From Ceratobasidium sp. AG-K (Eukaryota > Basidiomycota > Agaricomycetes > Cantharellales > Ceratobasidiaceae), in the NCBI GenBank assembly GCA_037039685.1, contig JAWNGF010000004.1, positions 434,001-498,000 of the forward strand: a DNA stretch of 64,000 nt. The letters are read 5' to 3'. The position numbers and the translations under genes were made by a program. The number at the start of each line of letters is the position of its first letter. Positions within the stretch are counted from its first letter, which is position 1. The notes beneath the pieces are model-generated. The model searched no databases. It worked only from the letters and a program-made list of their open reading frames with translations, and was not told the origin of the DNA. Below, in pieces: positions 25,107-35,930 of this stretch.

Positions 25107-25341
25107 ACAGTATCAAGACACGGTTTGCTATCGTAATGACCATGAAGTTACACACGCTAACTTCAAGACTCAATTTGTTGACCGGCGCAACGTACCTGAC
25201 CTACGGCCGTAGCCTATCTTCCTACCTTAGGCGCACAAAAGAAAAGAGGTTAAGGTATGGTATCAACAACAGTCAATAAGTATAAATTTCTGTCAAATCA
25301 AACATTTTCATTTCGGATTGTAGAGACCTTGCAAGCAAGGT
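25107..25341. repeat. Direct repeat, copy 2
   Basis: Second copy of the segment described for 24539-24755, in the same orientation. It carries a small insertion (about 20 nt) before the GGCGCACAAAAG block. It ends with the same GACCTTGCAAGCAAGGTAA palindromic motif. Confidence 0.7.
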
Positions 25342-25410
25342 AACAAGTGGTAACGACCCTTGAACTCCGTGGATAAGATAAACTCTACAAAAAGCCCAAA
25401 TTCTCGTTCG

Positions 25411-25592
25411 TCTCGTGGGGTCTCGGGATTCAGGGGAGGTGCTCGCCTGGCTCCCAAGCGCTCGTGATGTATCGTGAGCCCTCGCGAGATAAGCGCGCAT
25501 TTCGCTCTTGATTGCTCGCGAGCCCTCAGGATCGCTTAGGAGCCGCCACGAGCTCGAAAAGCACCCCCCATTGATCCCGAGACCACACGAGA
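25411..25592. mobile_element. MITE-like element with about 32-nt terminal inverted repeats
   Basis: The left end TCTCGTGGGGTCTCGGGAT and the reverse complement of the right end TCTCGTGTGGTCTCGGGAT match almost perfectly and continue as ..GGGGAGGTGCT / ..GGGGGGTGCT. The 182-bp body is GC-rich with CTCGCGAG palindromes and has no coding capacity. No clear target-site duplication is visible. This is the structure of a non-autonomous DNA transposon. Confidence 0.65.
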
Positions 25593-26168
25593 TTCTTGGG
25601 GTTTGCTGACGAAGCCAATGAGTGACCAGCCTCGTAGTTCCGCCCGATCACGCCAACTCGTGTCTCACCGGACAGCCCAGTGATACTTGGAAGTCTACTT
25701 GAATCTCGAGGATGGGGGGGGGGGGGCTACTGTACATGGACACTAGAGCCGTTAGCCGTAGGCAGTCGTCGCGTCAAAGTCACTCACGTGAATATCTCTC
25801 CTACAGCCTTTGTCCTTGTGGCCGAGCGGTTTGCCCACGCACGCATGTAGTTCGTAAAATTAACGTATTTTTTTTTAACAAAAAAGTCACTCACATGATG
25901 CGTGGAGCGATGTCATATGCATATTTGTGCGGGTCACTTTTCTGAATTACCAATTTTTAATCCCAGCACCTACGACGACTGTGAATACATTAAACTTCCG
26001 CTTGATACTCGTGGACGGGCTCCCGTTTCCCTAGGCACAATCCGCGGATCGCTATGGGTTGCCTAGCGTGACCGGCATTAAGCGAGCGAGCATTAAGTAG
26101 AAGTCTACTGTACAATCCTCACCCAACAGACATCGACGTTTCGCAATCAGAGGCGTCTTTTCGATCCA
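25593..26168. other. Intergenic, with 13-G run and a tRNA-like box A
   Basis: Contains a run of 13 G at 25714-25726. At about 25813-25835 the sequence GTCCTTGTGGCCGAGCGGTT matches the 5' half of a tRNA-Leu/Ser, with a good polymerase III box A. The 3' half and a proper box B are missing, so it is at most a tRNA relic or the head of a SINE. The MFS pseudogene promoter would also lie here. Confidence 0.35.
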
Positions 26169-27982
26169 ATGGAGAATGGCGTAAATCTCGGAGTCCTGGG
26201 CTTACGCGAGCCTTGTTCTCAATCCGATCATGTGACACACGCTAGTGGTGCTTCTATGAATTGTGGTGACTATATCCCAAGACTCACCGGGCAAGAAGCA
26301 GATTTTGGTAGCCCTAATATGGGTGTGAATACCTCGGAGCTTCCACCAGTGGATACTGGCTACGGCGCATGGTCTTTTGTTGCCTCTATGTTCGTTATCG
26401 AAACGTTAGTCTGGGGCTTTGCTTACACATGAGTTGAGTCTGCTTCAATTATGGCGTGTTTCAAGAGTACTTTCTACAAAATAAAACCTTCAGGGATGCA
26501 ACAGAAGCAGCCTTGGGAGCCGTGAGAACCGTCGCACTTGTAATAGAATACTTTATCACAATGGTGGTTATACTTACAGCCCAACAATGGCGTCAAAGAG
26601 TAAGTATCCCCTAACACGTTGTACAAGAGCTGGTGGGGTATACTGATGGGCCTGTAGATCCCCACCATCATGTGGCCGGGCCTCGCTCTATCATGTGCTA
26701 GTCTCCTGACCGCCAGCTTCACAGGTCAAGTAGGTGTTCATCCGTTTGGTTAACATGGACGGAACTAATTCTGTATAGATCTGGCAATTTGTTCTTATTT
26801 AAGGTGCGTGCTTTGGTATTGGGGCTGGCGGTCTATATGCCCCAGTTTTCGTCTATGTGAGTGACTTCAGCCGGACTTTGTGTATAGTTTTGATATCTGT
26901 ATCAGCTTCCCGAATGGTTCTCCACCCGCAAAGGCTTGGCCACGGCAATTATCTCTGCTGGAGCAGCAACTAGCGAGACTTTATACCCGCTCGTGCTAAA
27001 CTATCTACTCGAGAAACTCGGACATAGGTAAGACTCTCGCATTTTAACACTAGAATTACTCACGTTATGCCTGGAAGATGGACGCTCCGTATTTGGGCGG
27101 GATACAAGTTTGCTGCCTCCGCAGTTAGCCTGACATTCACAAAACCTCGGTTACCTACCAGTCGGCCCTCCGCAACGCATGGGGCTTACTTACTCTCATT
27201 AAAATGCAGCACTGGTCTTTTTTGTCTAATCCACTCTTTACATGCATTGTGAGTAGTCTACGCATGAAAATCAAATAATTGACCCCCCTTTCTGCATCCT
27301 AGAGTATCACAACCTTCATACAAGCCCTAGCGTATTTCCCCGTCTCGCTCGACATGTCTGTCTATACTACCTCACTTAGACTTCCATCGATCCACAGCAC
27401 GACCGTCTTGTCTATATTCGACCTCGCGAGTGCATTTGGTATGTCTCTCAACGATATGATCCCCCTGACAACTAAATCTGCGGTTGGTTTTGGGGCAAGT
27501 CCACTGTGGCTATTTATGTGATGTAACACCCTGCCGATATGTTATTGTTGCCTCTGGAGCTGGCGTGTCCTTGGCAGCTTATCTTCTTTGGGGTTATGCT
27601 TACAGTCTAGGCATTATCTTTGCGTTCGTTGTGTTGTTCGGGAGTCTGGTAAGCGAATACTCTATATTACGGACAAACACTCATGCGCCACTGGCCTCAG
27701 AGCGGCGAATTCACATCACTGTGGCCGGCCACCACAACTGAGATTCTTGGCCCGAACCACCAAGGCACAGCCTCCACCATAATGGGAACTCTATGTGTTA
27801 TTAAAGATACTGCTGCTATCGTCGGGCCGTTTGTTGCAGCTTAATTGCATCATCCTCATGATTCGGCTGTTGGAACCGTGTACAGGGGGCATGGATTCCG
27901 AGATGTTGCTCTGTTTGTAGGCAGCATGATGCCAGCCACGGCAGCTGGAGGGATTTCTATCAGATTTGTGTCTCGTAAGTGA
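26169..27982 (+). pseudogene. MFS (monocarboxylate-type) transporter, pseudogene
   Basis: This is the upstream tandem copy of the transporter at 28337-30200 and aligns with it exon by exon, starting from a matching N-terminus with the ELPPVDTGYGAWSFVAS block. The first donor is destroyed: where the paralogue has GT at 28597, this copy has AT at 26429, giving an immediate in-frame TGA. The paired acceptor is also lost. Near the end, the codon after VAA is TAA (27842-27844) where the paralogue has Ser. Several inner exons (FGIGAGG.YAPVF, WFSTRKGLATAIISAGAA) remain recognisable. Two independent lesions make a working transporter very unlikely. Confidence 0.85.
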
Positions 27983-28336
27983 GAGGTAGTAGAATGTATG
28001 CGCTTTGAAATTGCCTGATTGAACAAAAAAAAAAAATTAACAAAAGAAGCCCATCGCTACAATGTCCAGATAAACATCCAAAAAATCAAGCCTTCATGCA
28101 GGAAAGAATAACCCTGGCAGACATTACCGCACCAACACGGCCCAATTAATATTTGCAGTGGGGACAAGTGCCCATATTCGAGTGGTTAGCTGGTAGGTCA
28201 CACGTGATTGACCCGGCCACACGAGTCATTTTTAGAATTACCAATCCTTTACCCCAATCACTCTTGCGACCTCTCTTTAGCTAGCTACGGCCTTCACCAG
28301 ATAAAAATTGACTCTGTACGGGTAGAGATATTTTTG
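27983..28336. other. Spacer between tandem transporter copies
   Basis: Contains a poly-A run at about 28024-28037. The stretch about 28040-28135 resembles the sequence just downstream of the intact copy (about 30245-30360), including the last codons of the opposing CFEM-array gene. This suggests that the duplicated unit extended past the transporter. The end of this spacer holds the promoter of the intact copy. Confidence 0.45.
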
Positions 28337-30200
28337 ATGGAACCTAGCATCGAACTTGGAGCCTTGGGTTCAGCCAACTCCCGTTCTAGACCCGAACATG
28401 GGATACACGCCAACGATGCTGCTATGAATGGTAAAGATAGTATCTCGGGGTTTTCTGGACGCGAGACAGCATTCAGCGATCCTAACCTGGGAGCAAATGC
28501 CTCGGAGCTTCCACCTGTGGATACTGGCTATGGCGCATGGTCTTTTGTTGCTTCTGCGTTTGTTCTTGACACACTAGTCTGGGGCTTCGCCTACACGTAT
28601 GTTTTTTATATGTCAAATACCGGCACGGCTCTTATCTCAGGCAATTAGGTACGGCGTATTTCAAGAGTATTTTATTCGTAACAAAACATTCGGGAATGCC
28701 TCTGAAGCCTCTCTGGGCGCTGTGGGAACGGTCGCACTTGCAATGGAATACTTTGTTGCAATGACAGTTATACTAGCGGCCCAACAGTGGCGTCACAGAG
28801 TACGTAGTCTTCCGCTCACCTAGCAATACATCTTTGGATTTACTAATAGACATTGTAGATCCCTGCGATGATGTGGACGAGTCTTGCTATATCTTGCGCA
28901 AGTCTCCTGTGTGCTAGTTTCACAACTCAGGTAAGCCGTCAACCATCCATTTGAATAAAGCTAAAGCTCAACGATAAATAGATCTGGCAATTTATTCTTA
29001 TCCAGGGTGTTTGCTTTGGTATTGGGGCTGGCGGCTTGTGTGCCCCGGTTGTTGTCTATGTGAGAGGCTATGATGGGTTCTTCAGCGCCTTCTCTTATAT
29101 TTTTAGGTATCCGAATGGTTTTCCACCCGCATAGGTTTGGCTACGGCAATCATATTTGCTGGAGCAGCAGCTGGGGGTACTTTGTACCCCCTGGTCCTAA
29201 GTTATTTGCTCGAGAAACTTGGTTTCAGGTAACACGGTATTACAATTTGATTTTCCGGATGATGCTCACGCTACGCTCGCAAGGTGGACACTTCGCATTT
29301 GGGCTGCTTACATGTTCGTAGCCTCAGTGATCAGTCTATTATTCATGAAACCTCGCTTGCCGATCAGCCGACATTCCACCACGCACGGAACAGGCTTGCT
29401 TGCTTGTATTAGGCTCCAACACTGGTCTTTCCTATCTAGCCCACTGTTTGCATGCGTGGTTAGTCATCCGATTTCCAATAATTAGGCAAAAAAGCTAATC
29501 TGTTCCTCTATATCTTAGAGCATTACCACATTTGTACAGTCACTGGCGTATTTCCCTGTCTCACTCTACATGTCGGTTTACACAACCTCCCTTGGACTCC
29601 CACCAATCAAGGGTACTATCGTCCTGGCAGTATTCAACCTTGCGAGCGCCTTAGGTAAAAACCTAGTCGGGATACGGGCCCTCGGCATACTAACGTAGCA
29701 ATTGGTTGTAGGTCAGGTTCTCTTTGGTCACTTGTGTGACATCATGCCCTACCCATACGTTATCGTTGCCTCTGGAGCCGGTGCATCCTTGGCAGCTTAC
29801 CTTCTTTGGGGTTTTGCTCATAGTCTTGGTATTATTTTTGCGTTTGTCGTGCTGTTTGGAAGCCTGGTAAGTTAATATTCACAATTAGCAACGAAGCGCT
29901 CACATTCATTGGTCTCAGAGTGGAGGATTCACGTCAATGTGGCCAGCTGCCTCTACCCAGATTCTTGGACCAGACCACCAAGGCATGGTCTCTACAGTTA
30001 TAGGAACACTGGGTATTGTTAAGGGAATCGCCGCCATTGTCGGGCCGTTTGTTGCAGCTTCACTTCATCACCCTCACGACTCGGCCGTCCGAACCGTGTA
30101 TAGTGGATATGGATTTCGCGATGTGACTTTGTTTGTAGGCAGTATGATGCTAGCCACAGCCGCTGGAGGGGTTTCCATCAAGCTGGCATCCCGCCGGTGA
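28337..30200 (+). CDS. MFS transporter, monocarboxylate-permease type
   Basis: Nine exons (28337-28596, 28649-28799, 28859-28930, 28982-29059, 29107-29228, 29284-29458, 29519-29654, 29712-29866, 29919-30200) join in phase to 476 residues, a normal MFS length. A hydrophilic N-terminus of about 65 residues precedes the first membrane helix (YGAWSFVASAFVLDTLVWGFAYTYGVFQEYF). The VSEWFSTRIGLATAI block between helices 4 and 5, and the glycine-rich helices, are typical of fungal monocarboxylate/MCT-like (MCH) permeases. The C-terminus ends shortly after the last helix (VGSMMLATAAGGVSIKLASRR). Substrate is unknown; monocarboxylates or riboflavin are known for relatives. It is a tandem duplicate of the pseudogene just upstream and converges on the CFEM-array gene at 30344. 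Confidence 0.9.
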
Positions 30201-30343
30201 GAATTCAACACGGTGCATGCGCTCTGAAATTATTCTGCATAAAAGAAAAGTTCAGAAAAAAACAGAAGTCCGTGGCTACATTGTTCAAACAAATATCCAT
30301 GCAATCAATCATTCATGTAAAAAGGCAATTATCCAGGAAAATA

Positions 30344-31727
30344 TCACAGCACCAAGATGGCTCCGAACATAGCTCCAATAACGCCAACCACAACTCCAAA
30401 GCCTGCGTTTGCACCCCGCCCTACGGCACCATTGCCGCTTCCGCCGCCATCCCCGCCATTTCCTCCAGCTCCGGCTTGTTCGAGCATCGTCGCAATACGA
30501 GTCGTCGTGAGGGCCGAACTTGCTGTGTATAGCGACCTAACTGTACCGCTAACTGCGATGGTGGCGACCTGTCCCGCGGTGAGGACAAGGTTTGGGTTTG
30601 GGTGGTCAGCTGTCCATTGACGCCCGTCCCACCCTGCGTGCCAACTGTATTGGGGCGAGGAGGGGTGGTCTGGGGTGGTGGCGTGTTGCTGGTGCGCGTT
30701 GTGGGATAAAACGTCTCTGATATGGCGATCGCGGTAGAAATTGGTTCTGACGAGGTGGATGGCTCGGTTGGAAACGAAGACGTGCGAGTGCGAGTGCGGC
30801 GAGTGGTGGTCTGGGTAAGAGTCTCGGTGGCAGAGATCGTATCGGGGAAGGTGAAAGTGTCAGTGAAGGTGATAGAGTCGGTGACGGTGAAGGAATCGCT
30901 GATAGTGACGGAGTCGGTTTGGGTAATGGACTTGGTGTCAGAGTCAGTGACGGTGATAGAGATGGTGTTGGTATTGGTGTTGGTATTGGTGTTGGTATTG
31001 GTGTTGGTATTGGTGTATTGGTATTGGTGTTGGTATTGGTGTCAGTCCCGGTGACGGTATTGGTTTCGGTGACGGTGTTTGTATCGGTTATAGAAATTGT
31101 CTCAGTGATTGAGTCGGTTATGGTGACCGAGTCGGTTGCAGTGATCGAATAGGTTTCGGTGACGGGTGGTGGGGTAAACGTAGGCTGTTGACGTAGGGGA
31201 GACATTAGTACTTCAGAAGACAACGAGGAGAGAACGCTAACCTCTGGACTGCTGGTAGGAGTTTCTGTCGTCTCAATCTCAGTTGTCTCTGGCGCCTGTG
31301 TCTCTGTGCGTGTCGTAGGCGTTGGGAGCTCGCGAGTCGTGCGGGTGGTGGGCCCCTCGAGGGTGGTAGGATCATCGCTGGTAGCAGGAGGCTCCCGAGT
31401 TGTGGGCGTAGGATCTTCTCGTGTGGTCGGTGGGGGCTCTTCCCTCGTAGTAGGGCTCGGAGGCTCCCTAGTAGTAGGTTCGGGAGCCTCTCGAGTAGTT
31501 GGCTCCGGCTCGCGAGTAGTCGGCGCTGGTTCCCGAGTCGTAGGATCCGGATTCTGCTCCCGTGTTGTTGGGTCTGGATTCTGCTCCCGAGTGGTAGGGT
31601 CTGGCGCAGGTTCCCGGGTGGTCGGGGCTGGTGGGTCGGGCGGGTCAGACGGAGTCTGCGCTAGGACCATGGTCATGACATTGAGAATCAAAATCAAAAG
31701 AAGAATTCGACGCAATAGTTGATACAT
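30344..31727 (-). pseudogene. CFEM-array gene 1: Ser/Thr-repeat surface protein lacking CFEM, frameshifted
   Basis: The start gives a signal peptide (MYQLLRRILLLILILN..VLAQ) followed by about a dozen TTREP/TTREQ motifs spaced 6-9 residues. Unlike its neighbours it has no cysteine-rich exon: the middle is a Thr/Ser/Asp-rich region (SVTITDSITETISITDTNT..) that ends in a 12-bp tandem repeat. The last 250 nt match the conserved C-terminal module (TVGTQGGTGVNGQLTTQTQT.., hydrophobic tail to 30344). Two frameshifts break it: an irregular unit in the tandem repeat near 31009-31022, and a missing base near 30587-30591 where array gene 4 reads QTQTLVLTAG. No introns are needed. Possibly a pseudogene; slippage in the repeat could also switch the frame. 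Confidence 0.7.
30963..31042. repeat. 12-bp tandem repeat inside array gene 1
   Basis: On the plus strand the unit is GGTGTTGGTATT, repeated about six times, with one irregular copy (GGTGTATTGGTATT) near 31012-31025. On the coding strand it encodes Asn-Thr repeats. The irregular unit is 2 nt longer than the others and changes the frame to Pro-Ile-Pro-Thr. Confidence 0.85.
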
Positions 31728-32511
31728 GTCTCCCGTGGCAAGAATTAGAAATTTTCAAAAGCGAAAAGAAATGGAGATGAGTGAATTTACAGCAGCATGG
31801 GCAACATATATAATTTTAGATTGAGCGCCGGCACGGCCTCGATCAATCCACAGATCGCCAAGTTGGGAATGGCCTCGAGCGTATCCCCGGAATCAAGTGA
31901 CTTATTGGGTGCGGCGATGACAAGGATGCGGACGCATGCAAACTTGACATGTCACAGCCAAACCCCCTTGTCCCGCTACGGACTGTAATACAAAGAGCGT
32001 TAGCGGAGCGCTATGAGTCCCGATCGTAATAGGATATCTTATTCGCGCATATCCAAGTCTCGGGCGCCCAGCAAGTACAGCATAGCTTGGCGGGGCTTTA
32101 ACGAGCCTCGTGTTAGTCTTGGTCGGACGCAAGGATGCGAATAGTTCGTCAAGATTGCGTGTCAAGCGTCCTTGGCGAAGGTCGGACATGGTTTTATTGG
32201 GGAAATGACTTCACCCCGTAAAGCATCCAGGCACCAGCCTTGAGGCAGCGCCTGTACCAATAGTTTGGGTCGATCAGTATGTGGGATTTCATCTTTAGGA
32301 GACGCATACACCCATGCTTGTGTCTTCATGAGCGATAGCTCAACACCGTCCCACGAGCAAGGAACACTTATTCGCCACCAAAGAGAGTCACTTTTTCGAC
32401 TGTTGGACGACGGTTATTCATCCGAGGCTGTGTTTTATTGACAGATATAGCAAAAAATTGACCATTGTTCAAATCACATATTCGCAACACCATACAAGTC
32501 ACCCCATAAAA
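31728..32511. other. Intergenic between array genes 1 and 2
   Basis: No gene was seen. A TATATAATTTT stretch near 31806 lies about 80 nt upstream of the array gene 1 start and probably serves as its TATA box (minus strand). The part next to 32512 is the 3' flank of array gene 2. Confidence 0.4.
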
Positions 32512-33936
32512 CTACAACACAAAAACGGCGCCAGCCATAACTCCGACAATAGCAACTACAGCGCTCATCCCACACCCGACATGCAGCCCCATGGCCCCAC
32601 TTCCAGATGCACCATCCCCACCGTTTCCACCAGGTCCAACTTGCTCCAGCATGGTCGCAATTCGTGTCGTGGTCAAACCCGTGCTAGCGGTATAGGTCGT
32701 TTGGACAGTACCACTCACTCCCAGGGTGACAATCTGCCCTGGAGTAAGAGCGAGTGTCTGGGTTTGAGTCGTGAGCTGCCCATTGACACCATTTCCGCCT
32801 CCAGTGCCGACAGTTGGCCCTGGAGATGGTGGAGGTGAAGTGCGAGTCGGGCCAGGGGCTGGGTTTCGAGAGGTGGTGTTCGGACCGCCAGGAGTTGAGG
32901 TGTCGGTGTTGATAACTATATTGGTACTCGTATTACTGGTGGTAGTGGTGATGTCGGTGTCAGGAGGGCTTGGCCCTGGATCTTTGTGGAAAAGTAAGGC
33001 TCGCTCTCAAGATAATGTGTGCAAACCATACATACTTGACGAACATATGCCCCGCTGTTCTGCAATAGCCTTGGTAGATTCGTCAGCAGGGCATGAGCGG
33101 CTCTGTATGCAGGTCTGTGCTGCACCAAGATATGATTCGAGTCTAACAGCGACATCAGATATAAAAGAGGCGAGCATTATGTTTATTCACGTACTTCGGA
33201 CATAAGCAAGCCCGATCAGCCCTACAAACACAACTGATTAGATTGGTGCTGAGGAATTAAATTGTAGTACCCTCACATGTTTACGCATCCAACCTCGCCA
33301 GCCGCCCTCGCCAGGCATTCTTGCGCACAAGTTGAGCCGGTTGTCGTAGGGGACGTAACGGTCATCATTGTGGTTGTTATAGTGTCATATGTGGTACTTG
33401 AGGTCGGTATGGGGGTGGTTATGGTGGTAGGCGTAGTGGATGGGAACGTCGGTGAAGGACCTGAGGGCTGGGCATTGACATAAGTTTGTCTGTTTAAGGA
33501 AGAACGATAAAATACTCACCTCCTCCGTCGAGGTGGGTTCTTGGATGGTAGTACCTGGCTCACTTGGCTCTGGTGTCGATTCGGGCGGAGGCGAGGGAGT
33601 GGGCTCGGGCGAAGGTTCAGGTCGAGTAGTCGGAGGATCATCACGAGTTGTAGGCGTGGGTTCCCGAGTAGATGGCTCGGGTTCTCGAGTCGTGGGTTCT
33701 GGCTCTCGAGTTGTAGGCTCTGGCTCCCGACTTGTAGGCGAGGGCGGAGGTTCCCTGGTACTGGGTTCTGGCGGCGGCTCCCGAGTGGTAGGCTGTGGTG
33801 CCTCTCGAGTGGTTGGCTCCGGAGGATCGGGAGCGGGAGTGGTTTCATCTTGTCCCAGCACCAAGGCAGGATACAGACAATTCAGAATCAGAAGAAAAAG
33901 AATAAGACGCCGAAGAAACTGGGTCGTTGAACTCAT
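32512..33936 (-). CDS. CFEM-array gene 2: CFEM surface protein with TTREP stalk
   Basis: Five exons (33936-33520, 33467-33277, 33221-33195, 33142-33036, 32981-32512) join in phase to 403 residues. Order: signal peptide (LFLLILNCLYPALVLGQ), about nine T-[TS]-R-[EDP] motifs (EPTTREP type), a Ser/Thr-rich linker, then a CFEM domain with eight cysteines (CAQECLARAAGEVGC, DRACLC, TCIQSRSC, GIC). A second Ser/Thr/Pro linker, the conserved VNGQLTTQTQT module, and a hydrophobic tail (AVVAIVGVMAGAVFVL) end the protein. CFEM domains are fungal extracellular modules; some bind heme, and the Asp of DRAC sits where the heme-iron ligand is in known ones. A hydrophobic C-terminus without basic residues fits a GPI anchor, inferred only. 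Likely cell-wall or plasma-membrane protein. Confidence 0.88.
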
Positions 33937-34562
33937 GTCCGCAAGTCGTAAATCGTAAGAGGGGGGGGGGGTTATTGGCTTGCACAGCTGGGCGGCGCAC
34001 ATTTATGGAACCGAGATTGAATGAGCGCCTGTGCGCCAAGACTCAAACAATCGATCTGTCAAAGGGCATGAAGCGATTGAGGCCAAACGTGTTCTGCACC
34101 CTAGGTTTGACTAGAATTGGACCCAGACTTGGGCATATCCCCGAGGCAGGTCATACAAAGTAATGCGGATGTCGCGTGTACTAGTCGAAGCTGTCATTCG
34201 ACGGCACAGAAGTCGATCAGGGGTCAGGTTCCTGAGAGGGATAGTCTCGATTGCAGGCAAAGCATGCCTCGTAAAGATCTAGGCGCCGGGTCCGAGGTGG
34301 CGTCAATACCTCCTAACTCGCGCCAGGCCACCGAATTGTAAATTTTCAAGTTCATGCGACGCATATACCCGCCATTTCAAAGAACTTAGCGGCCTTAGCT
34401 ACCTTGACCACTGAGAGCTGTGTATCGAGAAAACGCCCCAGATCCTGGTGTAGATAGGTGCATAAACCCTTCCTCGTTCTGGTGGATAAGAAACTACAAA
34501 AACATCGTCCATTGTTCGCTAATAAACAAATACAATAACATCACACAGGTCATTCGATAAAA
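33937..34562. other. Intergenic between array genes 2 and 3
   Basis: Holds the array gene 2 promoter (annotated separately) and a run of 10 G at about 33961-33970 in its 5' leader. The rest has no recognised gene. Confidence 0.4.
34001..34060 (-). promoter_or_regulatory. Conserved upstream block of array gene 2
   Basis: On the minus strand this block reads GTCTTGGCG..TCATTCAAT..CCATAAAT. The CATAAAT box is about 65-70 nt upstream of the ATG at 33936. The same block precedes array genes 3, 4 and 5, so it is probably the core promoter (TATA variant). Confidence 0.55.
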
Positions 34563-35930
34563 CTACAATACAAACATGGTACCAACCATAACTCCGACAA
34601 TAGCAACTGCAACACCCATACCCCACCCTACATACAACCCCATGGCCCCACTTCCAGACATACCATCCCCACCGTTTCCACCAGGTCCAACTTGCTCAAG
34701 CATGGTCGCAATTCGTGTCGTGGTTAGACCCGTGCTAGCGGTATAGGTCGTTTGGACAGTACCACTCACTCCCAGAGTCACGATCTGCCCTGGAGTAAGA
34801 GCAAGTGTCTGGGTTTGAGTCGTAAGCTGCCCATTGACACCGTTTCCTCCCCCAGTACCGACGGTCGGTCCTGGGGTAGGTGGAGGTGAAGTACGAGTTG
34901 GACCAGGGGGTGGGTTTCGAGGGGTGGTATTCGGACCGTCAGGAGATGAGGTGTTGGTGTCGGTGTCGGTGGTGTTGGCAGTGCCGGGTGAGCTTGGCCC
35001 TGGATTTTGAGAAAAAGGTAAGTCGCGTTTCGGCGAAGACCCGTGAAAGTCAGACATACCCGATGCACACACGCCTTGTTGCTGTGAGATGGCGATACTA
35101 GATTCCTCGGAAGGACATGTGCGGCTCTGCATGCAGCTTTCCGCTTCGCGTAGATAGGCTTGCAACCTAACAATAAAGTCAGTTATATCGTTAACGAGAA
35201 CTAGGGTTATTTCATATACCGAGTGCATAAACAAGCTCGATTGCCTCTGCGAATAAATTCGATCAGATCGATGCTACGAAATAGAGTCATATGGCGCTCA
35301 CATATTTGCGCATCCAACGCTTCCAGCTGCCGCAACCAAGCAACCCAGTGCACAACCTGAGGGGGTTGCCACAGGGGGGGCAACAGTAGTAGGGACACTT
35401 TCGGTTCCAGGTACAGACTCGGGGACTGAGATAGTTGGGGTCGAAATTGTGATGGATGAGACGGATGACGGGGAAGGTCCGGAGGGCTAACCAAACATGT
35501 CAAGTCGGTCTGTGCCGAGCAATAACAAGAAAAATCTCACCTCCACTGTCGGTTCGGGTCCCGTGACGCTAGTATCCGACGCGGTCGGCGTGGGTTCAGG
35601 TGAGGGCGAGGGAGTAGGCTCGGGTGAGGGTGAGGGTCGAGTGGTTGGTGGATCGTCACGAGTAGTAGGCGTAGGTTCCCGAGTAGAAGGCTCGGGTTCT
35701 CGAGTCGTGGGCTCAGGTTCCCGACTCGTAGGCGATGGTGGAGGTTCCCTGGTACTGGGTTCTGGTGGCGGCTCCCGAGTGGTAGGCTGTGGCGCCTCTC
35801 GGGTGGTTGGATCGGGAGGATCGGGAGCGGGAGTGGTTTCATCCTGTCCCAGCACCAAGGCAGGATACAGACAATTCAGAATCAGAAGAAAAAGAATAAG
35901 GCGTCGAAAAAACTGGGTCGTTGAACTCAT
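34563..35930 (-). CDS. CFEM-array gene 3: CFEM surface protein with TTREP stalk
   Basis: Five exons (35930-35541, 35486-35302, 35246-35220, 35166-35060, 34999-34563) join in phase to 381 residues. The signal peptide and stalk are nearly identical to array gene 2 over the first 90 residues. The CFEM domain has all eight cysteines (CALGCLVAAAGSVGC, RACLC, SCMQSRTC, GVC). At the presumed heme-ligand position it has Asn (NRAC) rather than Asp. The C-terminal module and tail (AVAIVGVMVGTMFVL) closely match array gene 2, so the two look like a recent tandem pair. Likely GPI-anchored wall protein; function is unknown. Confidence 0.88.

Noticed and set aside
30722..31722. Plus-strand Val/Gly/Ser-rich frames opposite the stalk of array gene 1
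   Set aside because: They are antisense shadows of the Thr/Pro repeats; the same shadows occur at 33533-33958, 35497-35952 and 39318-39638.
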